Source of the DNA: Calothrix sp. NIES-2098
GTDB lineage: Bacteria > Cyanobacteriota > Cyanobacteriia > Cyanobacteriales > Nostocaceae
Assembly (NCBI GenBank): GCA_002368175.1
Contig: AP018172.1
Coordinates: 7,567,001 to 7,631,000 of the forward strand
DNA: 64,000 nucleotides
Direction: 5' to 3'
Position numbers and translations under genes: made by a program. Under the pieces are notes generated by a model, which was not told where the DNA came from, made no database searches, and was given only the letters and a program-made list of their open reading frames with translations. Each line of letters opens with the position of its first letter. Position 1 is the first letter of the stretch. Shown here piece after piece: positions 34,759 through 44,063 of the stretch.

Positions 34759-36339
34759 ATGTCCAAGGTTCTTGTCTCCGATCCTATTGACCAGGCTGGA
34801 ATTGACATTCTCTCGCAAGTTGCTACTGTTGATGTCAAAACAGGTTTAAAACCAGCAGAACTGGTAGAAATCATTGGTGAATATGACGCGCTAATGATTC
34901 GTTCTGGTACGCGCGTTACCCAAGAAATTATTGAAGCTGGCACGCAGTTAAAAATTATCGGTCGTGCTGGTGTGGGTGTGGATAATGTGGATGTTCCCGC
35001 CGCCACTCGCCACGGAATTGTAGTGGTTAATTCTCCTGAAGGTAACACGATCGCAGCAGCCGAACACGCGATCGCGATGATGTTATCTCTATCTCGTCAC
35101 ATCCCCGATGCTAATGTGTCGGTGAAAAGCGGTGTGTGGGATCGCAAAACTTTTGTCGGCGCAGAAGTTTACAAAAAAACTATCGGTATTGTCGGGTTGG
35201 GTAAAATCGGCTCCCATGTGGCTGCTGTGGCGAAAGCGATGGGGATGAAACTCTTAGCTTACGATCCTTTCATTTCCACAGAACGAGCCGAACAAATTGG
35301 CTGTCAGTTAGTGGATTTAGATTTGCTCATGCAGCAAGCTGACTATATCACCTTACACATCCCCAAAACTTCAGAAACTACCCACTTAATCAATGCCAAA
35401 ACGCTGGCAAAGATGAAACCTACTGCCCGGATTATTAACTGCGCTCGTGGTGGCATCATTGATGAAGCGGCTTTAGCGCAAGCAATCAAAGAAGGTACAA
35501 TAGCTGGTGCTGCCTTAGATGTGTTCGAGTCAGAACCTTTAGGCGAATCAGATTTGCGATCGCTAGGTAAGGAAATAATCCTCACCCCTCACTTGGGAGC
35601 ATCAACTGCGGAAGCACAAGTGAATGTGGCGATAGATGTTGCCGAACAAATTCGCGATGTGCTGTTAGGCTTACCCGCGCGTTCTGCCGTGAACATTCCT
35701 GGACTCGGCCCTGATGTCTTGGAAGAACTCAAACCCTACATGCAGCTTGCAGAAACTTTGGGCAACCTGGTAGGACAATTGGCTGGTGGTAGAGTAGAAC
35801 TACTCAATGTTCGATTACAAGGCGAACTCGCAACTAACAAGAGTCAGCCTTTGGTAGTCGCTTCCCTCAAAGGACTGCTTTACCAAGCACTGCGGGAACG
35901 GGTAAATTACGTTAATGCCAGCATTGAAGCTAAAGAACGCGGAATTCGGGTAATTGAAACCAGAGATGCTTCTGTACGTGACTATGCAGGTTCTCTGCAT
36001 TTAGAAGCTACAGGTACTTTGGGAACTCACTCTGTGACCGGCGCTTTGTTAGGCGAGAAGGAAATTCACCTAACTGACGTTGACGGTTTCCCGATTAACG
36101 TCCCTCCCAGCAAATATATGCTATTCACTCTACACCGCGATATGCCAGGAATTATCGGCAAACTCGGTTCCTTACTCGGCAGTTTTAATGTGAATATTGC
36201 CAGTATGCAGGTAGGCCGGAAAATCGTCCGGGGTGATGCAGTTATGGCTCTCAGTATCGACGATCCCTTACCTGAAGGTATTTTGGCTGAGATTACCAAG
36301 GTGCCTGGAATTCGAGACGCATATACAGTCACACTATAA
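34759..36339 (+). CDS. serA: D-3-phosphoglycerate dehydrogenase
   Basis: SerA oxidises 3-phosphoglycerate to 3-phosphohydroxypyruvate, the first step of phosphorylated serine synthesis. The 526-residue long form has the NAD-binding motif VGLGKIGSHVAAVAKAMG (about 148-165), catalytic Arg in NCARGGIIDEAAL, catalytic Glu, and His in LTPHLGAST, then the ASB domain (about 325-450) and a C-terminal ACT domain starting YMLFTLHRDMPGIIGKLGSL that binds serine for feedback. All catalytic residues are present. Start ATG 34759 gives the usual MSKVLVSDPID. prmA follows 76 bp later on the same strand. Confidence 0.96.
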   Translation: MSKVLVSDPIDQAGIDILSQVATVDVKTGLKPAELVEIIGEYDALMIRSGTRVTQEIIEAGTQLKIIGRAGVGVDNVDVPAATRHGIVVVNSPEGNTIAAAEHAIAMMLSLSRHIPDANVSVKSGVWDRKTFVGAEVYKKTIGIVGLGKIGSHVAAVAKAMGMKLLAYDPFISTERAEQIGCQLVDLDLLMQQADYITLHIPKTSETTHLINAKTLAKMKPTARIINCARGGIIDEAALAQAIKEGTIAGAALDVFESEPLGESDLRSLGKEIILTPHLGASTAEAQVNVAIDVAEQIRDVLLGLPARSAVNIPGLGPDVLEELKPYMQLAETLGNLVGQLAGGRVELLNVRLQGELATNKSQPLVVASLKGLLYQALRERVNYVNASIEAKERGIRVIETRDASVRDYAGSLHLEATGTLGTHSVTGALLGEKEIHLTDVDGFPINVPPSKYMLFTLHRDMPGIIGKLGSLLGSFNVNIASMQVGRKIVRGDAVMALSIDDPLPEGILAEITKVPGIRDAYTVTL

Positions 36340-36415
36340 ACAAGGATGAAGGTTGAGGGATGAAGGATGAAATTTAATACTTCAGACTTCACCCTTTACA
36401 CTTCATACTTTAAAT

Positions 36416-37336
36416 ATGGCAAAAACTTGGTGGGAACTACAGATTTTATGCGAGCCAGACCTAGAAGATTCTATCTTTTGGCGTTTGGAAGATTTTGGCT
36501 GTCGTGGTACAGCTATTGAAGGCAAAGGCAATGCTTCTTTAGTCAGGGCTTATTTACCGGAATTTCAAGCTCATTTACTAGATTTAGCTGCACTGTCGCT
36601 GTGGCTGCGTCAAGATGCTTTGTGCGTGGGATTAGCCGCACCTGCTTTACACTGGCAGTTAATTAATGAGGAAGATTGGGCTACTAGCTGGAAGCAATAT
36701 TGGCAACCAGAGGAAATAGGCGATCGCTTTTTGATCAATCCTGCCTGGCTACCATTACCAGAAACATCAGAACGCCTAGTGATTCGCCTCGATCCAGGTG
36801 TAGCATTTGGCACTGGCAATCATGCAACAACTCAGTTGTGTCTAGAATCGCTAGAAATGCGAATGACTGACCTACCAAAAGCTTTGGCTAACTCATCTCT
36901 AAAAAAAGAGCCTGTGGTAATTGCAGATATTGGCTGCGGATCTGGTATTCTTTCGATTGGGGCAGTGTTATTAGGCGCAGAGAAAGTTTATGCCGTAGAC
37001 ACTGACCCTTTGGCAGTACAATCGACCTTCAGCAATCGCGCACTCAACGACATTAGTCCAGAACGCTTAGTCCCAGCAGAAGGAAGCGTAGATATATTGC
37101 AGAAAATGATTGAGGCACCAGTAGATGGGATTGTCTGCAATATTTTGGCTGAGGTAATTATTCAGTTGGTTCCCGAAATTAGCGCGATCGCCAAGCCAAC
37201 CACTTGGGCGATTTTCAGTGGAATTTTACTTGAGCAATCTAAAGCCGTAGCTGATGCTTTAGAGGAACATGGTTGGGTGATTGCTACTTTGTGGAAAAAG
37301 AAAGAGTGGTGTTGTTTGAATGTGCGACGTTCTTGA
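36416..37336 (+). CDS. prmA: Ribosomal protein L11 methyltransferase
   Basis: PrmA trimethylates ribosomal protein L11 using S-adenosylmethionine. The 306-residue protein starts MAKTWWELQILCEPDLED, followed by the N-terminal recognition domain, a linker, and the Rossmann methyltransferase with motif I VVIADIGCGSGILSIGAVLL, acidic motif II VYAVDTDPLAV and the catalytic-loop stretch GIVCNILAEVIIQL (N-I-L-A pattern of PrmA). DPGVAFGTGNHATTQLCLE is the strongest PrmA signature. The spacer after serA is made of ATGAAGGATGAA-type heptanucleotide repeats, the same STRR type seen elsewhere in this window. Confidence 0.93.
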   Translation: MAKTWWELQILCEPDLEDSIFWRLEDFGCRGTAIEGKGNASLVRAYLPEFQAHLLDLAALSLWLRQDALCVGLAAPALHWQLINEEDWATSWKQYWQPEEIGDRFLINPAWLPLPETSERLVIRLDPGVAFGTGNHATTQLCLESLEMRMTDLPKALANSSLKKEPVVIADIGCGSGILSIGAVLLGAEKVYAVDTDPLAVQSTFSNRALNDISPERLVPAEGSVDILQKMIEAPVDGIVCNILAEVIIQLVPEISAIAKPTTWAIFSGILLEQSKAVADALEEHGWVIATLWKKKEWCCLNVRRS

Positions 37337-37344
37337 GAAAGGCA

Positions 37345-40224
37345 TTATGCCCTGAGTAACCCGTGTAATGTGTTGAGTAATTCTTGCAAGGTGTAGGGCT
37401 TGGCCAAAAATGCTTGCACATCTGTGCCCAATGCCGAACTATACTGCGAGCTATCGGTAAGTCCGCTAGCGGCAATCGTTACAATCCGCGAATTAATTTG
37501 CTTTAATACTCGGATGGTAGTTAGTCCATCCATTTCTGGCATCATCATGTCCATCAACACAACACTGATTTGATCTTGGTGCTGCAAATATATAGTGATC
37601 GCCTCCAAGCCGTCACTGGCTGTAAGGACTCTATAATTCGATTTTTCGAGTGATGTCTTAGTAATTTCTCGGATTGGGGCTTCATCATCAACAACTAGAA
37701 TTAATTCTCCCTGCCCTTGCAGCAGTTCTTGATTGATTGATGTTGACTCTGGAGTAGCCAAAACTGTTGGCAGAAATACGCGAAATTTTGTTCCTTTGCC
37801 AATTGCACTTTCCACAGTCACAAAACCACCATGACTTTTAATAATGCCGATGACTGTTGACAAACCCAGCCCTGTACCTTTGCCTTGCTCTTTAGTAGTG
37901 AAAAAAGGCTCGAAAATTCGCAATAAAACTTCCGATTTCATGCCGATTCCCGTATCGGCAACAGCGATCGCACTGTAGTGACCAACAGCAGCGTCAAGAT
38001 TCATCCGGGCATAATTTTCATCAATGAAAATATTCTCTAAATGAAGGCTCAACTTGCCACCATCAGGCATGGCATCGCGAGCATTAACTACTAGATTCAT
38101 TAAGACCTGATGCAGTTGGGTAACATCTCCAGAAACCGCACAAAGTTCTGGTGATATATTTAATTCCACTTCAATCGATTTGGGAAATGTCTCTTTAACA
38201 ATATGCTGAATTTCTAATAGCAAGTGCTTGAGTTCTAAAATCGTGTGCTTACCTTCTACACCACGGGCAAACGACAGAACTTGTTTGACCAAAGCTGCGC
38301 CGCGTTTAGCACTCGTTTCAATTATGCTCAGTAACCGCTGTTGCTTCTCGACGCTGAGTTGTGTCTTCATTAACAGTTGGGATGAGGTAATAATTGGTGT
38401 CAATACATTATTGAGGTCATGGGAAATGCCGCCCGCAAGAGTCCCAATGCTCTCTAAACGCTGGGCTTGGAGAAATTGCGCTTCCAGTTGTTTTTTCTCT
38501 GTAATGTCGGTGTTGACAATCAGAATGGATTGCGGTTTTCCCAGGAAGTCGAGTACTAATGACCAGCGGCTGGAAACAATGATTTCTTTTCCTGCTTTTG
38601 TAACTTGGGATAGCTCCCCTTGCCAAGAGCCAGACTCAACTACAGATTGCTGGGCTTGTTGCAGTTGGGACGAAGTTGCAAAGGATATTAACTGATGGGC
38701 ATTTCTATCCATCACCTCAGATGCCTTCCAACCATACAAATGCTCGGCACTTTTATTCCAGAATCGGATGTGGTTGTCTAGAGATTGGACAATAATTGCA
38801 TCGTTAGCGACATCAAGCAAGGCGGCTTGTTCGCGGATTTTCTGTTCCGACTTTTGGCGTTCGATGAGTTCGCTTTGGATTTGCTGATAAAGTTCCGATT
38901 GCTGAATTGCGATCGCTAATTGCGTTGCTAACTGCTTGAGCAATTCTATTTCTAACTGTTGCCAATGTCGCGGTTGGGAACAGTGGTTAGCCACCAACAA
39001 TCCCCATAATTTTTCACCTTGCACAATTGGTATGACTAAGTTAGCCCTAACTTCCAGCCGAGCCATTAAATCAATATGACATTGAGAAAAACCCGCCTTG
39101 TAAACATCTGCTACAGCTTGGGTGCGACCTTGTTGATATAGTTGGCGGCAATTAGGTTCTACAAAAAAGGAATCTTTGATAGTTGTTCCTAAAATAGGCA
39201 AACAGCCAATAGCTACAGATTCAACTACTACCGAGCCACTCCAATCTTCCCAGAAGCGGTAAATAAACACCCTCTCAGTTTGAAGAAACTGCCGAACTTC
39301 TGAGACTGTAGTATTAAGAATTTCTCTTAAGTCAAGAGACTGATGGATATGTTGTGCTATCTGTCCCACCAGTCGCTCGCGTTCAGCTTGCTTTTGCCTA
39401 ACTTCCTCTTGATGCTGACGTGCAGTTAGTTCAGCCAGTTGTGCTGCTTGACTCTGGGATTCTAACCTGACTCTTTCACGATAGTTCCGAAAGAAGTCAG
39501 CCAAAGCAGGTTCCTCTTCCAGTAAAGGAGCCAAATGAGCGATCGCGCGCTGATCTGCTTCATAGGACACTTCTGGATGAAATTCCATCCATACAAGGCA
39601 AGACTTCACATAAGCGATAAATACAATCAGATGGTTGTAGTTTACATCCCCCAAAATCCGCCGCAACTCTTGACGACAATGCTCGGCTTGCTCTGACGCC
39701 ACAGCAATAAATATTGCACAGTACAGCAGACTTGTTTCTAATGCTGAATTGAATTCTGGCCAAACACCTAGGGAATGAGAGTTAGTTACTAGTAAACTGA
39801 GATGTTCATCAATATCGATGATTGATGGAAAAGGAGATTGCAATAACTCCAAAACTTCCGCCGCACTCATCCCTAAAGGACGTAAAGTGCAACTATGGCA
39901 AATCATGCAGTAAGGAACTGCACAGAAGCGCGAAAGATAAGCAGAAAGTTTTTCTTTAAATAGATCTGGCAGTGGATTGTTTACATAAGCAGAAAGCGTC
40001 TGTTGCCAAAGATTTTCCAGCACTTGTGGAGTATTTTCTGCTGGTTCAAAAAAAGGTGGCACAAAACCAAATTTTGCTTGAATTTCTGCCTTAATTTGTT
40101 CGGCGCTTCGCTCTACAGTAATAATAGGTTTCTTTCCGTTTGATTCTGGCAGCATTACGATCTCAATTCGCTTGTACTCAGTAGTAGCAAGTTTTGCTGG
40201 ATTATTAAGTATATTTTTAATCAT
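37345..40224 (-). CDS. Hybrid histidine kinase: AhpD-like, cyanobacteriochrome-type GAF, PAS, kinase and receiver
   Basis: A 959-residue soluble kinase. Residues about 50-245 resemble the AhpD/carboxymuconolactone decarboxylase fold, with a cysteine-rich PYCMICHSC segment (Cys106, Cys109, His110, Cys112). A coiled coil leads to a GAF domain (about 295-440) with IYRFWEDWSGSVVVESVA, DSFF (351-354) in the place of the DxCF motif and Cys382-His383 in GFSQCHIDLM, the chromophore-attachment pair of cyanobacteriochromes. PAS (about 460-575), HisKA (His602 in GGISHDLNN), an ATPase domain (GKGTGLGLSTVIG) and a receiver with Asp892 follow. The next gene downstream in expression order is not in this unit; the lone receiver gene upstream (40241-40609) lies 17 bp away and is probably its partner. 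M24 is an alternative start. Confidence 0.88.
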   Translation of the reverse strand: MIKNILNNPAKLATTEYKRIEIVMLPESNGKKPIITVERSAEQIKAEIQAKFGFVPPFFEPAENTPQVLENLWQQTLSAYVNNPLPDLFKEKLSAYLSRFCAVPYCMICHSCTLRPLGMSAAEVLELLQSPFPSIIDIDEHLSLLVTNSHSLGVWPEFNSALETSLLYCAIFIAVASEQAEHCRQELRRILGDVNYNHLIVFIAYVKSCLVWMEFHPEVSYEADQRAIAHLAPLLEEEPALADFFRNYRERVRLESQSQAAQLAELTARQHQEEVRQKQAERERLVGQIAQHIHQSLDLREILNTTVSEVRQFLQTERVFIYRFWEDWSGSVVVESVAIGCLPILGTTIKDSFFVEPNCRQLYQQGRTQAVADVYKAGFSQCHIDLMARLEVRANLVIPIVQGEKLWGLLVANHCSQPRHWQQLEIELLKQLATQLAIAIQQSELYQQIQSELIERQKSEQKIREQAALLDVANDAIIVQSLDNHIRFWNKSAEHLYGWKASEVMDRNAHQLISFATSSQLQQAQQSVVESGSWQGELSQVTKAGKEIIVSSRWSLVLDFLGKPQSILIVNTDITEKKQLEAQFLQAQRLESIGTLAGGISHDLNNVLTPIITSSQLLMKTQLSVEKQQRLLSIIETSAKRGAALVKQVLSFARGVEGKHTILELKHLLLEIQHIVKETFPKSIEVELNISPELCAVSGDVTQLHQVLMNLVVNARDAMPDGGKLSLHLENIFIDENYARMNLDAAVGHYSAIAVADTGIGMKSEVLLRIFEPFFTTKEQGKGTGLGLSTVIGIIKSHGGFVTVESAIGKGTKFRVFLPTVLATPESTSINQELLQGQGELILVVDDEAPIREITKTSLEKSNYRVLTASDGLEAITIYLQHQDQISVVLMDMMMPEMDGLTTIRVLKQINSRIVTIAASGLTDSSQYSSALGTDVQAFLAKPYTLQELLNTLHGLLRA

Positions 40225-40240
40225 TATTATTCAACTCTGC

Positions 40241-40609
40241 CTAAGTACATAGGGAGTAGATTAAAGGCAGTAATGCTTTACCAATTTCCGATTTAGTAAC
40301 AAATCCATCAGCACCCACAGCCAGAGCAGCAGTGCGATATTCACTGCCATCATTGAGTGTTAAAACGACAACATATGGCGCACTTGAGTGTTGCTTAATC
40401 TGACGTGTTGCTTCCAGACCATTCATTCCTGGCATAGTCATATCCATCAGCACTAGATCTGGACACAATTGTGGCACTTGTACCAGCGCCTCTTCTCCTG
40501 AAAGAACACGCCCAACTATTTCGAGTTCCTTATCAATCGCTAAAAAGCGGGCAGCAGATTCGAGAAAAGCAAGGCTGTCATCTACTAAAAGAATGCGCAC
40601 AGAAGGCAT
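40241..40609 (-). CDS. Single-domain response regulator
   Basis: A 122-residue CheY-like receiver without an output domain. Acidic residues Asp10/Asp11, the phosphorylated Asp56 (LVLMDMTMPGMNG), Thr84 region (VVVLTL) and Lys in VTKSEIGKA are all in place. It lies 17 bp ahead of the hybrid kinase on the same strand, so the two are one operon and it is probably phosphorylated by that kinase. With no DNA-binding domain it must act by protein contact or as a phosphate shuttle. Confidence 0.93.
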   Translation of the reverse strand: MPSVRILLVDDSLAFLESAARFLAIDKELEIVGRVLSGEEALVQVPQLCPDLVLMDMTMPGMNGLEATRQIKQHSSAPYVVVLTLNDGSEYRTAALAVGADGFVTKSEIGKALLPLIYSLCT

Positions 40610-40934
40610 AATGTTAATTGGTAAGTGTCCAGAAAACTAGTATTACTGGTAGGTCAAGCTAAAAATATTATTTGACTTTTAGGAAAGTTTTCTCTTGTTT
40701 GTTGTACTTGATGTATACATTACGCTACCTCCTAGGATAGCTAAATCAGGAAAACCCTGAGATCCCAACAGAAAAATCCTGATATATTCCTGAGTCATTA
40801 CCAGTCAAACAGAAGAGAAGCATTTGTTGGGTAAGCAATGCTTTCAAAACCCAAACATATTGGGTATTGCTCCACGCCAGATGTTGAGAAAGCAGCAAGC
40901 CAGTACTACATAACGATCAAAATTTTTTCTTGCA
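40610..40934. other. Intergenic region between two signalling units
   Basis: 325 bases, no gene. A GTAC-rich stretch (GTACTTGATGTATAC near 40704-40718) resembles, but does not match, an NtcA box (GTA-N9-TAC instead of GTA-N8-TAC). It must contain the promoter of the minus-strand receiver and kinase pair. Confidence 0.4.
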
Positions 40935-41600
40935 TTAGCTATCAGAAATCACCAGTCCCATACGGATAGCGTAGCGCACTAAACCAGCAACATCATGAAT
41001 GTCTAGCCGCTTCATTAGTTGCATCCGATGGGTTTCTACTGTTTTCACACTTATATACAATAATTCCGCAATTTCTTTTGTACTTTTCCCTTCGGCAATT
41101 AACTGCAAAATTTCGCGCTGGCGTGATGTTAATTGTTCTAAAGAATTAGATTCATGGCCTACCCGCTGTAAATAATTGGCAACCACGTGCTTAGAAACTG
41201 CTGGGCTAAGATAGGTTTCACCTTGAGAAATAGCTTTGATTGCTAGTTCCAGTTCGCTAATACCAGCATCTTTCAATAAATAACCCATTGCGCCTATACG
41301 TAATGCTTGCAACACGTATTCCTCATTCGCGTGCATGGAAAGCATAATTACCCGTACCTGGGGAAATTCTTTAACCACGTGTGCTGTGGCTTCTAAGCCA
41401 TTCATTTCGGGCATGGCAATATCCATCAACACTACATCCGGTTGATGTTCTGCAATCAAGCGCAAAGCCTCACGTCCATCACCTGCTTCTGCAATTACTT
41501 GTATACCTTGGATATTTTGTAGGAGCGCACGCAATCCAGCACGGACAAGGGTATGATTGTCTGCTAATAAAATACGAGTTAATTGTGGGTCTGCGGTCAT
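40935..41600 (-). CDS. NarL/FixJ family response regulator
   Basis: A 221-residue regulator: receiver domain with phosphorylated Asp60 (VVLMDIAMPEMNG), Thr/Ser and Lys of the switch (LLKDAGISE), then a LuxR-type helix-turn-helix with LTSRQREILQLIAEGKSTKE and SVKTVETHRMQLMKRLDIHD. It probably binds DNA when phosphorylated. The kinase gene 41770-42990 lies 170 bp upstream on the same strand and belongs to the HisKA_3 class that usually partners NarL-type regulators, so the two are a likely system. Confidence 0.95.
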   Translation of the reverse strand: MTADPQLTRILLADNHTLVRAGLRALLQNIQGIQVIAEAGDGREALRLIAEHQPDVVLMDIAMPEMNGLEATAHVVKEFPQVRVIMLSMHANEEYVLQALRIGAMGYLLKDAGISELELAIKAISQGETYLSPAVSKHVVANYLQRVGHESNSLEQLTSRQREILQLIAEGKSTKEIAELLYISVKTVETHRMQLMKRLDIHDVAGLVRYAIRMGLVISDS

Positions 41601-41769
41601 TTAGCCGATCTTTTGAAACTAGCTGTTTTTGCCTTGAGCAAATTGTGTATAAGCAAAAAACTTCAAAATATAAGGTGTGAAGTTGTGAGTGGGAATCAAA
41701 CTAGATAATTTTGCAAGAAGGCATGATTTTCACATTCTCCCGTGCTTTTATCTAAAACAATCGAGTAAT

Positions 41770-42990
41770 TCAAGTTTGATTTTGAGAAAGTGGGAAAATA
41801 GCGTGAATTTTACTGCCATGTTGAGGAACAGATTTAATATCGATTTGACCACCAATCAGCACAACACGCTCTTCCATTCCCAGCAAACCTAAACTTCCTC
41901 CCTTAGTAGCTTTTTCCCTGGCTAAATTCACATCGAATCCAATACCATCATCGCGGATTATGAGGTGTAGCTGAGTGTCCTGTTGCCATAATTCAACAAT
42001 TACCCGTTGTGCTTTGGCATGGCGCACGACATTGGTTAAGGCTTCTTGGACAATACGAAAGCAGGTTGTTTCTAAATTAGCCGATAGCTTGGTTTCTAAG
42101 GGCTGACTCACCAATTCTCCAATGATGCCAGAGCGTTGCGTTTGACGATCTATGTACCAGCGCAGTGCTACTACTAGTCCCAGATCGTCTAATAAGGATG
42201 GCCGTAAGTCGAGAGATAGGCTGCGTACTTGTTGCAAAGCAACTTCAACTATGTCAATACTTTCTTGTAATGGCAATTCTGCCTCACTGAGATTGGATGA
42301 ATGTTGGAAGGTTTGCAAATTGATTTTTACTGCTGTCAATGCTTGACCAATTTCATCATGTAATTCCCGTGCCAGGCGACGACGTTCTGTTTCCTGTGCC
42401 TCAATTAATTTGCCAGATAAGGTTTGCAATCGCTTTTGTGCTTTTAGCCGTTGGGCAATTTCAGTTTTCAATTCTTCATTGATCTGAGCTAGTTCTAAAG
42501 TTCGGTGCTTTACTCTTGTTTCTAACTCGTCGTTGACTAATTGCAAGGCATTTTCTGCCTGCTGACGCTGGGTAATTTGTTGTCGTAGTTCTTGATTACT
42601 TGATTGTAATTGTGTTGGACTAGGTAGAGCGATCGCTTGAGGTATGAGTGGTACTAGAGATATTGCCGTATATACTGATACTAGTGCTGTGATAGCTTTA
42701 ATCAAACCTGAAAGCCAATAAGTGGGATACCACAGTGTCCAAACTTCCATTATATGGGTAGTACCACAAGCAATAATGAAAGCGCTAAACATCAAAAATA
42801 TCCAATCAAAAGGCAAATCTTGCCGCTGGCGCACAAAATAAACCAGTGTGATGGGGATCGAGTAATATGCTAAAGCAATCAGCGAGTCGGACATCACATG
42901 CAACCATATTAACTCTGGCTTCCAAAGATAACAGTGACCGTGGGGAATAAACGATCCTAAATTAAACAAATTATTCCAAAATTCGGACAT
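41770..42990 (-). CDS. Ethylene-receptor-like sensor histidine kinase (ETR1-type N-terminus, NarX-type kinase)
   Basis: A 406-residue kinase. Residues about 28-115 form three membrane helices matching the ethylene-binding domain of plant ETR1: Asp35, Tyr42, Ile45, Pro46, Cys75 and His79 stand at the same spacing as ETR1 Asp25, Tyr32, Ile35, Pro36, Cys65 and His69, including the copper-ligand motif CGTTH. A coiled coil (about 125-200) leads to a HisKA_3 domain with RRRLARELHDEIGQ (His211) and an ATPase domain (IRDDGIGFDV, GGSLGLLGMEERV). Unlike Synechocystis Etr1 and ETR1, no GAF domain is present. It lies upstream of a NarL-type regulator in the same direction. Confidence 0.9.
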   Translation of the reverse strand: MSEFWNNLFNLGSFIPHGHCYLWKPELIWLHVMSDSLIALAYYSIPITLVYFVRQRQDLPFDWIFLMFSAFIIACGTTHIMEVWTLWYPTYWLSGLIKAITALVSVYTAISLVPLIPQAIALPSPTQLQSSNQELRQQITQRQQAENALQLVNDELETRVKHRTLELAQINEELKTEIAQRLKAQKRLQTLSGKLIEAQETERRRLARELHDEIGQALTAVKINLQTFQHSSNLSEAELPLQESIDIVEVALQQVRSLSLDLRPSLLDDLGLVVALRWYIDRQTQRSGIIGELVSQPLETKLSANLETTCFRIVQEALTNVVRHAKAQRVIVELWQQDTQLHLIIRDDGIGFDVNLAREKATKGGSLGLLGMEERVVLIGGQIDIKSVPQHGSKIHAIFPLSQNQT

Positions 42991-43156
42991 ATTAGGCTTT
43001 ATTGAATGGGCAACAGCTATTTTAAATACTTAATTTGTGAAATCTTTTTCACTTATTAAAATATAAAGCTGTATGAGTTACTTACAAAAAATAACCAATC
43101 TGTAGTTCATAAATTTTTATGCTCTAGTTGTAGAGAATTTAACTTTTATATTCCCA

Positions 43157-43199
43157 TTGAATAATTGTATTTGTACTAATTACAAATACAATTATTCAA
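43157..43199. repeat. Perfect 18-bp inverted repeat
   Basis: TTGAATAATTGTATTTGT and ACAAATACAATTATTCAA match perfectly with a seven-base loop. It lies 167 bp upstream of the start of the ethylene-receptor-like kinase. It is AT-rich, so it is a weak terminator but could be an operator, a cruciform or a small dispersed element. Confidence 0.75.
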
Positions 43200-43330
43200 G
43201 CTGTAATTAATAAATATAATTATAAAATTAACATCTATCAAAGTAGATTGGCTAAACTTCTTACTTTTTGGTTATTAGACAGTTTTTAATGATTGAAAAT
43301 TTTTTATTTTTATAAATCTTTTTGCCTATT

Positions 43331-43354
43331 AGAGACGCGAAAATCCGCGCCTCT
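43331..43354 (-). terminator. Hairpin after the thioredoxin gene
   Basis: On the minus strand AGAGGCGCG pairs with CGCGTCTCT (one G-U pair) around a short loop, 14 bp after the thioredoxin stop. The T-tract is poor. Sequences of the form GAGACGCG...CGCGTCTC are dispersed in Nostoc-type genomes, so this may be a repeat used as a terminator. Confidence 0.55.
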
Positions 43355-43367
43355 GTACAGAACAATC

Positions 43368-43685
43368 TTAAATCACGCGTTGGAGATGTTGCACTAACTG
43401 CTGTGTTTGCATTACTCCTTCAATCCGGTCTACTGGTTGACCTTGCTTAAACAATACTAAAGTTGGTAGAGCATAAATCTGATACTGACTTGCTAGCTCT
43501 GTATATTTTTCTGTATCGATTTTAACAATACGTAACCGACCTTGAAGTTGGGCATTTACCTGCTCTAAAATTGGCACCATCATTTGACAAGGGCCGCACC
43601 ACTCAGCATAAAAATCTACCAACACAGGTACATCAGAACTAGACAACATCTCTTCAAAGCTGTTGAATTGTTTTTTAGTAGTCAT
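43368..43685 (-). CDS. trxA: Thioredoxin
   Basis: A small dithiol-disulfide redox carrier. The start at 43685 gives 105 residues, the family's normal size, with the active site WCGPC at residues 29-33 in FYAEWCGPCQ, the cis-proline in ALPTLV and the GV(M) end region. The frame upstream to 43718 adds 11 residues with no family support. It is a monocistronic minus-strand gene. Which thioredoxin class (m, x, y) it belongs to was not resolved. Confidence 0.93.
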   Translation of the reverse strand: MTTKKQFNSFEEMLSSSDVPVLVDFYAEWCGPCQMMVPILEQVNAQLQGRLRIVKIDTEKYTELASQYQIYALPTLVLFKQGQPVDRIEGVMQTQQLVQHLQRVI

Positions 43686-44063
43686 ATGACACACCGATTT
43701 TCTGTTGTTTGTTTTCAATAGTAATGCGTGCCTAAAAAAAACGGTGTAACATCATTTTGTTTTTATTAAGTGAAAATTAACTATTTTCGTAATCAAAATT
43801 TAGCTGCTGAAATTTAAAATTTCCTAAACTCGATGAGTTTATAGAAATGTACTCAAAAAGCAGTCTTAATTCAAAATTTTCATGCCCATACATGAAAAAA
43901 GCTCAAGGAAGCAGAGGAAGCAGGAGTGTAGAGGAGGAAAATTACAGAAAGACTCTCCCTTTGTTCTTCTGCCTGCTACTTGCCCCGTGCCCATACCAAA
44001 CCAGTACAAAATATGACTCAAATCACCATAAGATAATTAGCGCGGTGATTCAAAAAATATTTC

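Larger units (their letters stand above)
42991..43367. other. AT-rich intergenic region with a long hairpin
   Basis: 377 bases, strongly AT-rich, without a gene, between trxA and the ethylene-receptor-like kinase (both minus). It holds the 18-bp palindrome at 43157-43199 and a GC-rich hairpin at 43331-43354. Confidence 0.6.
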
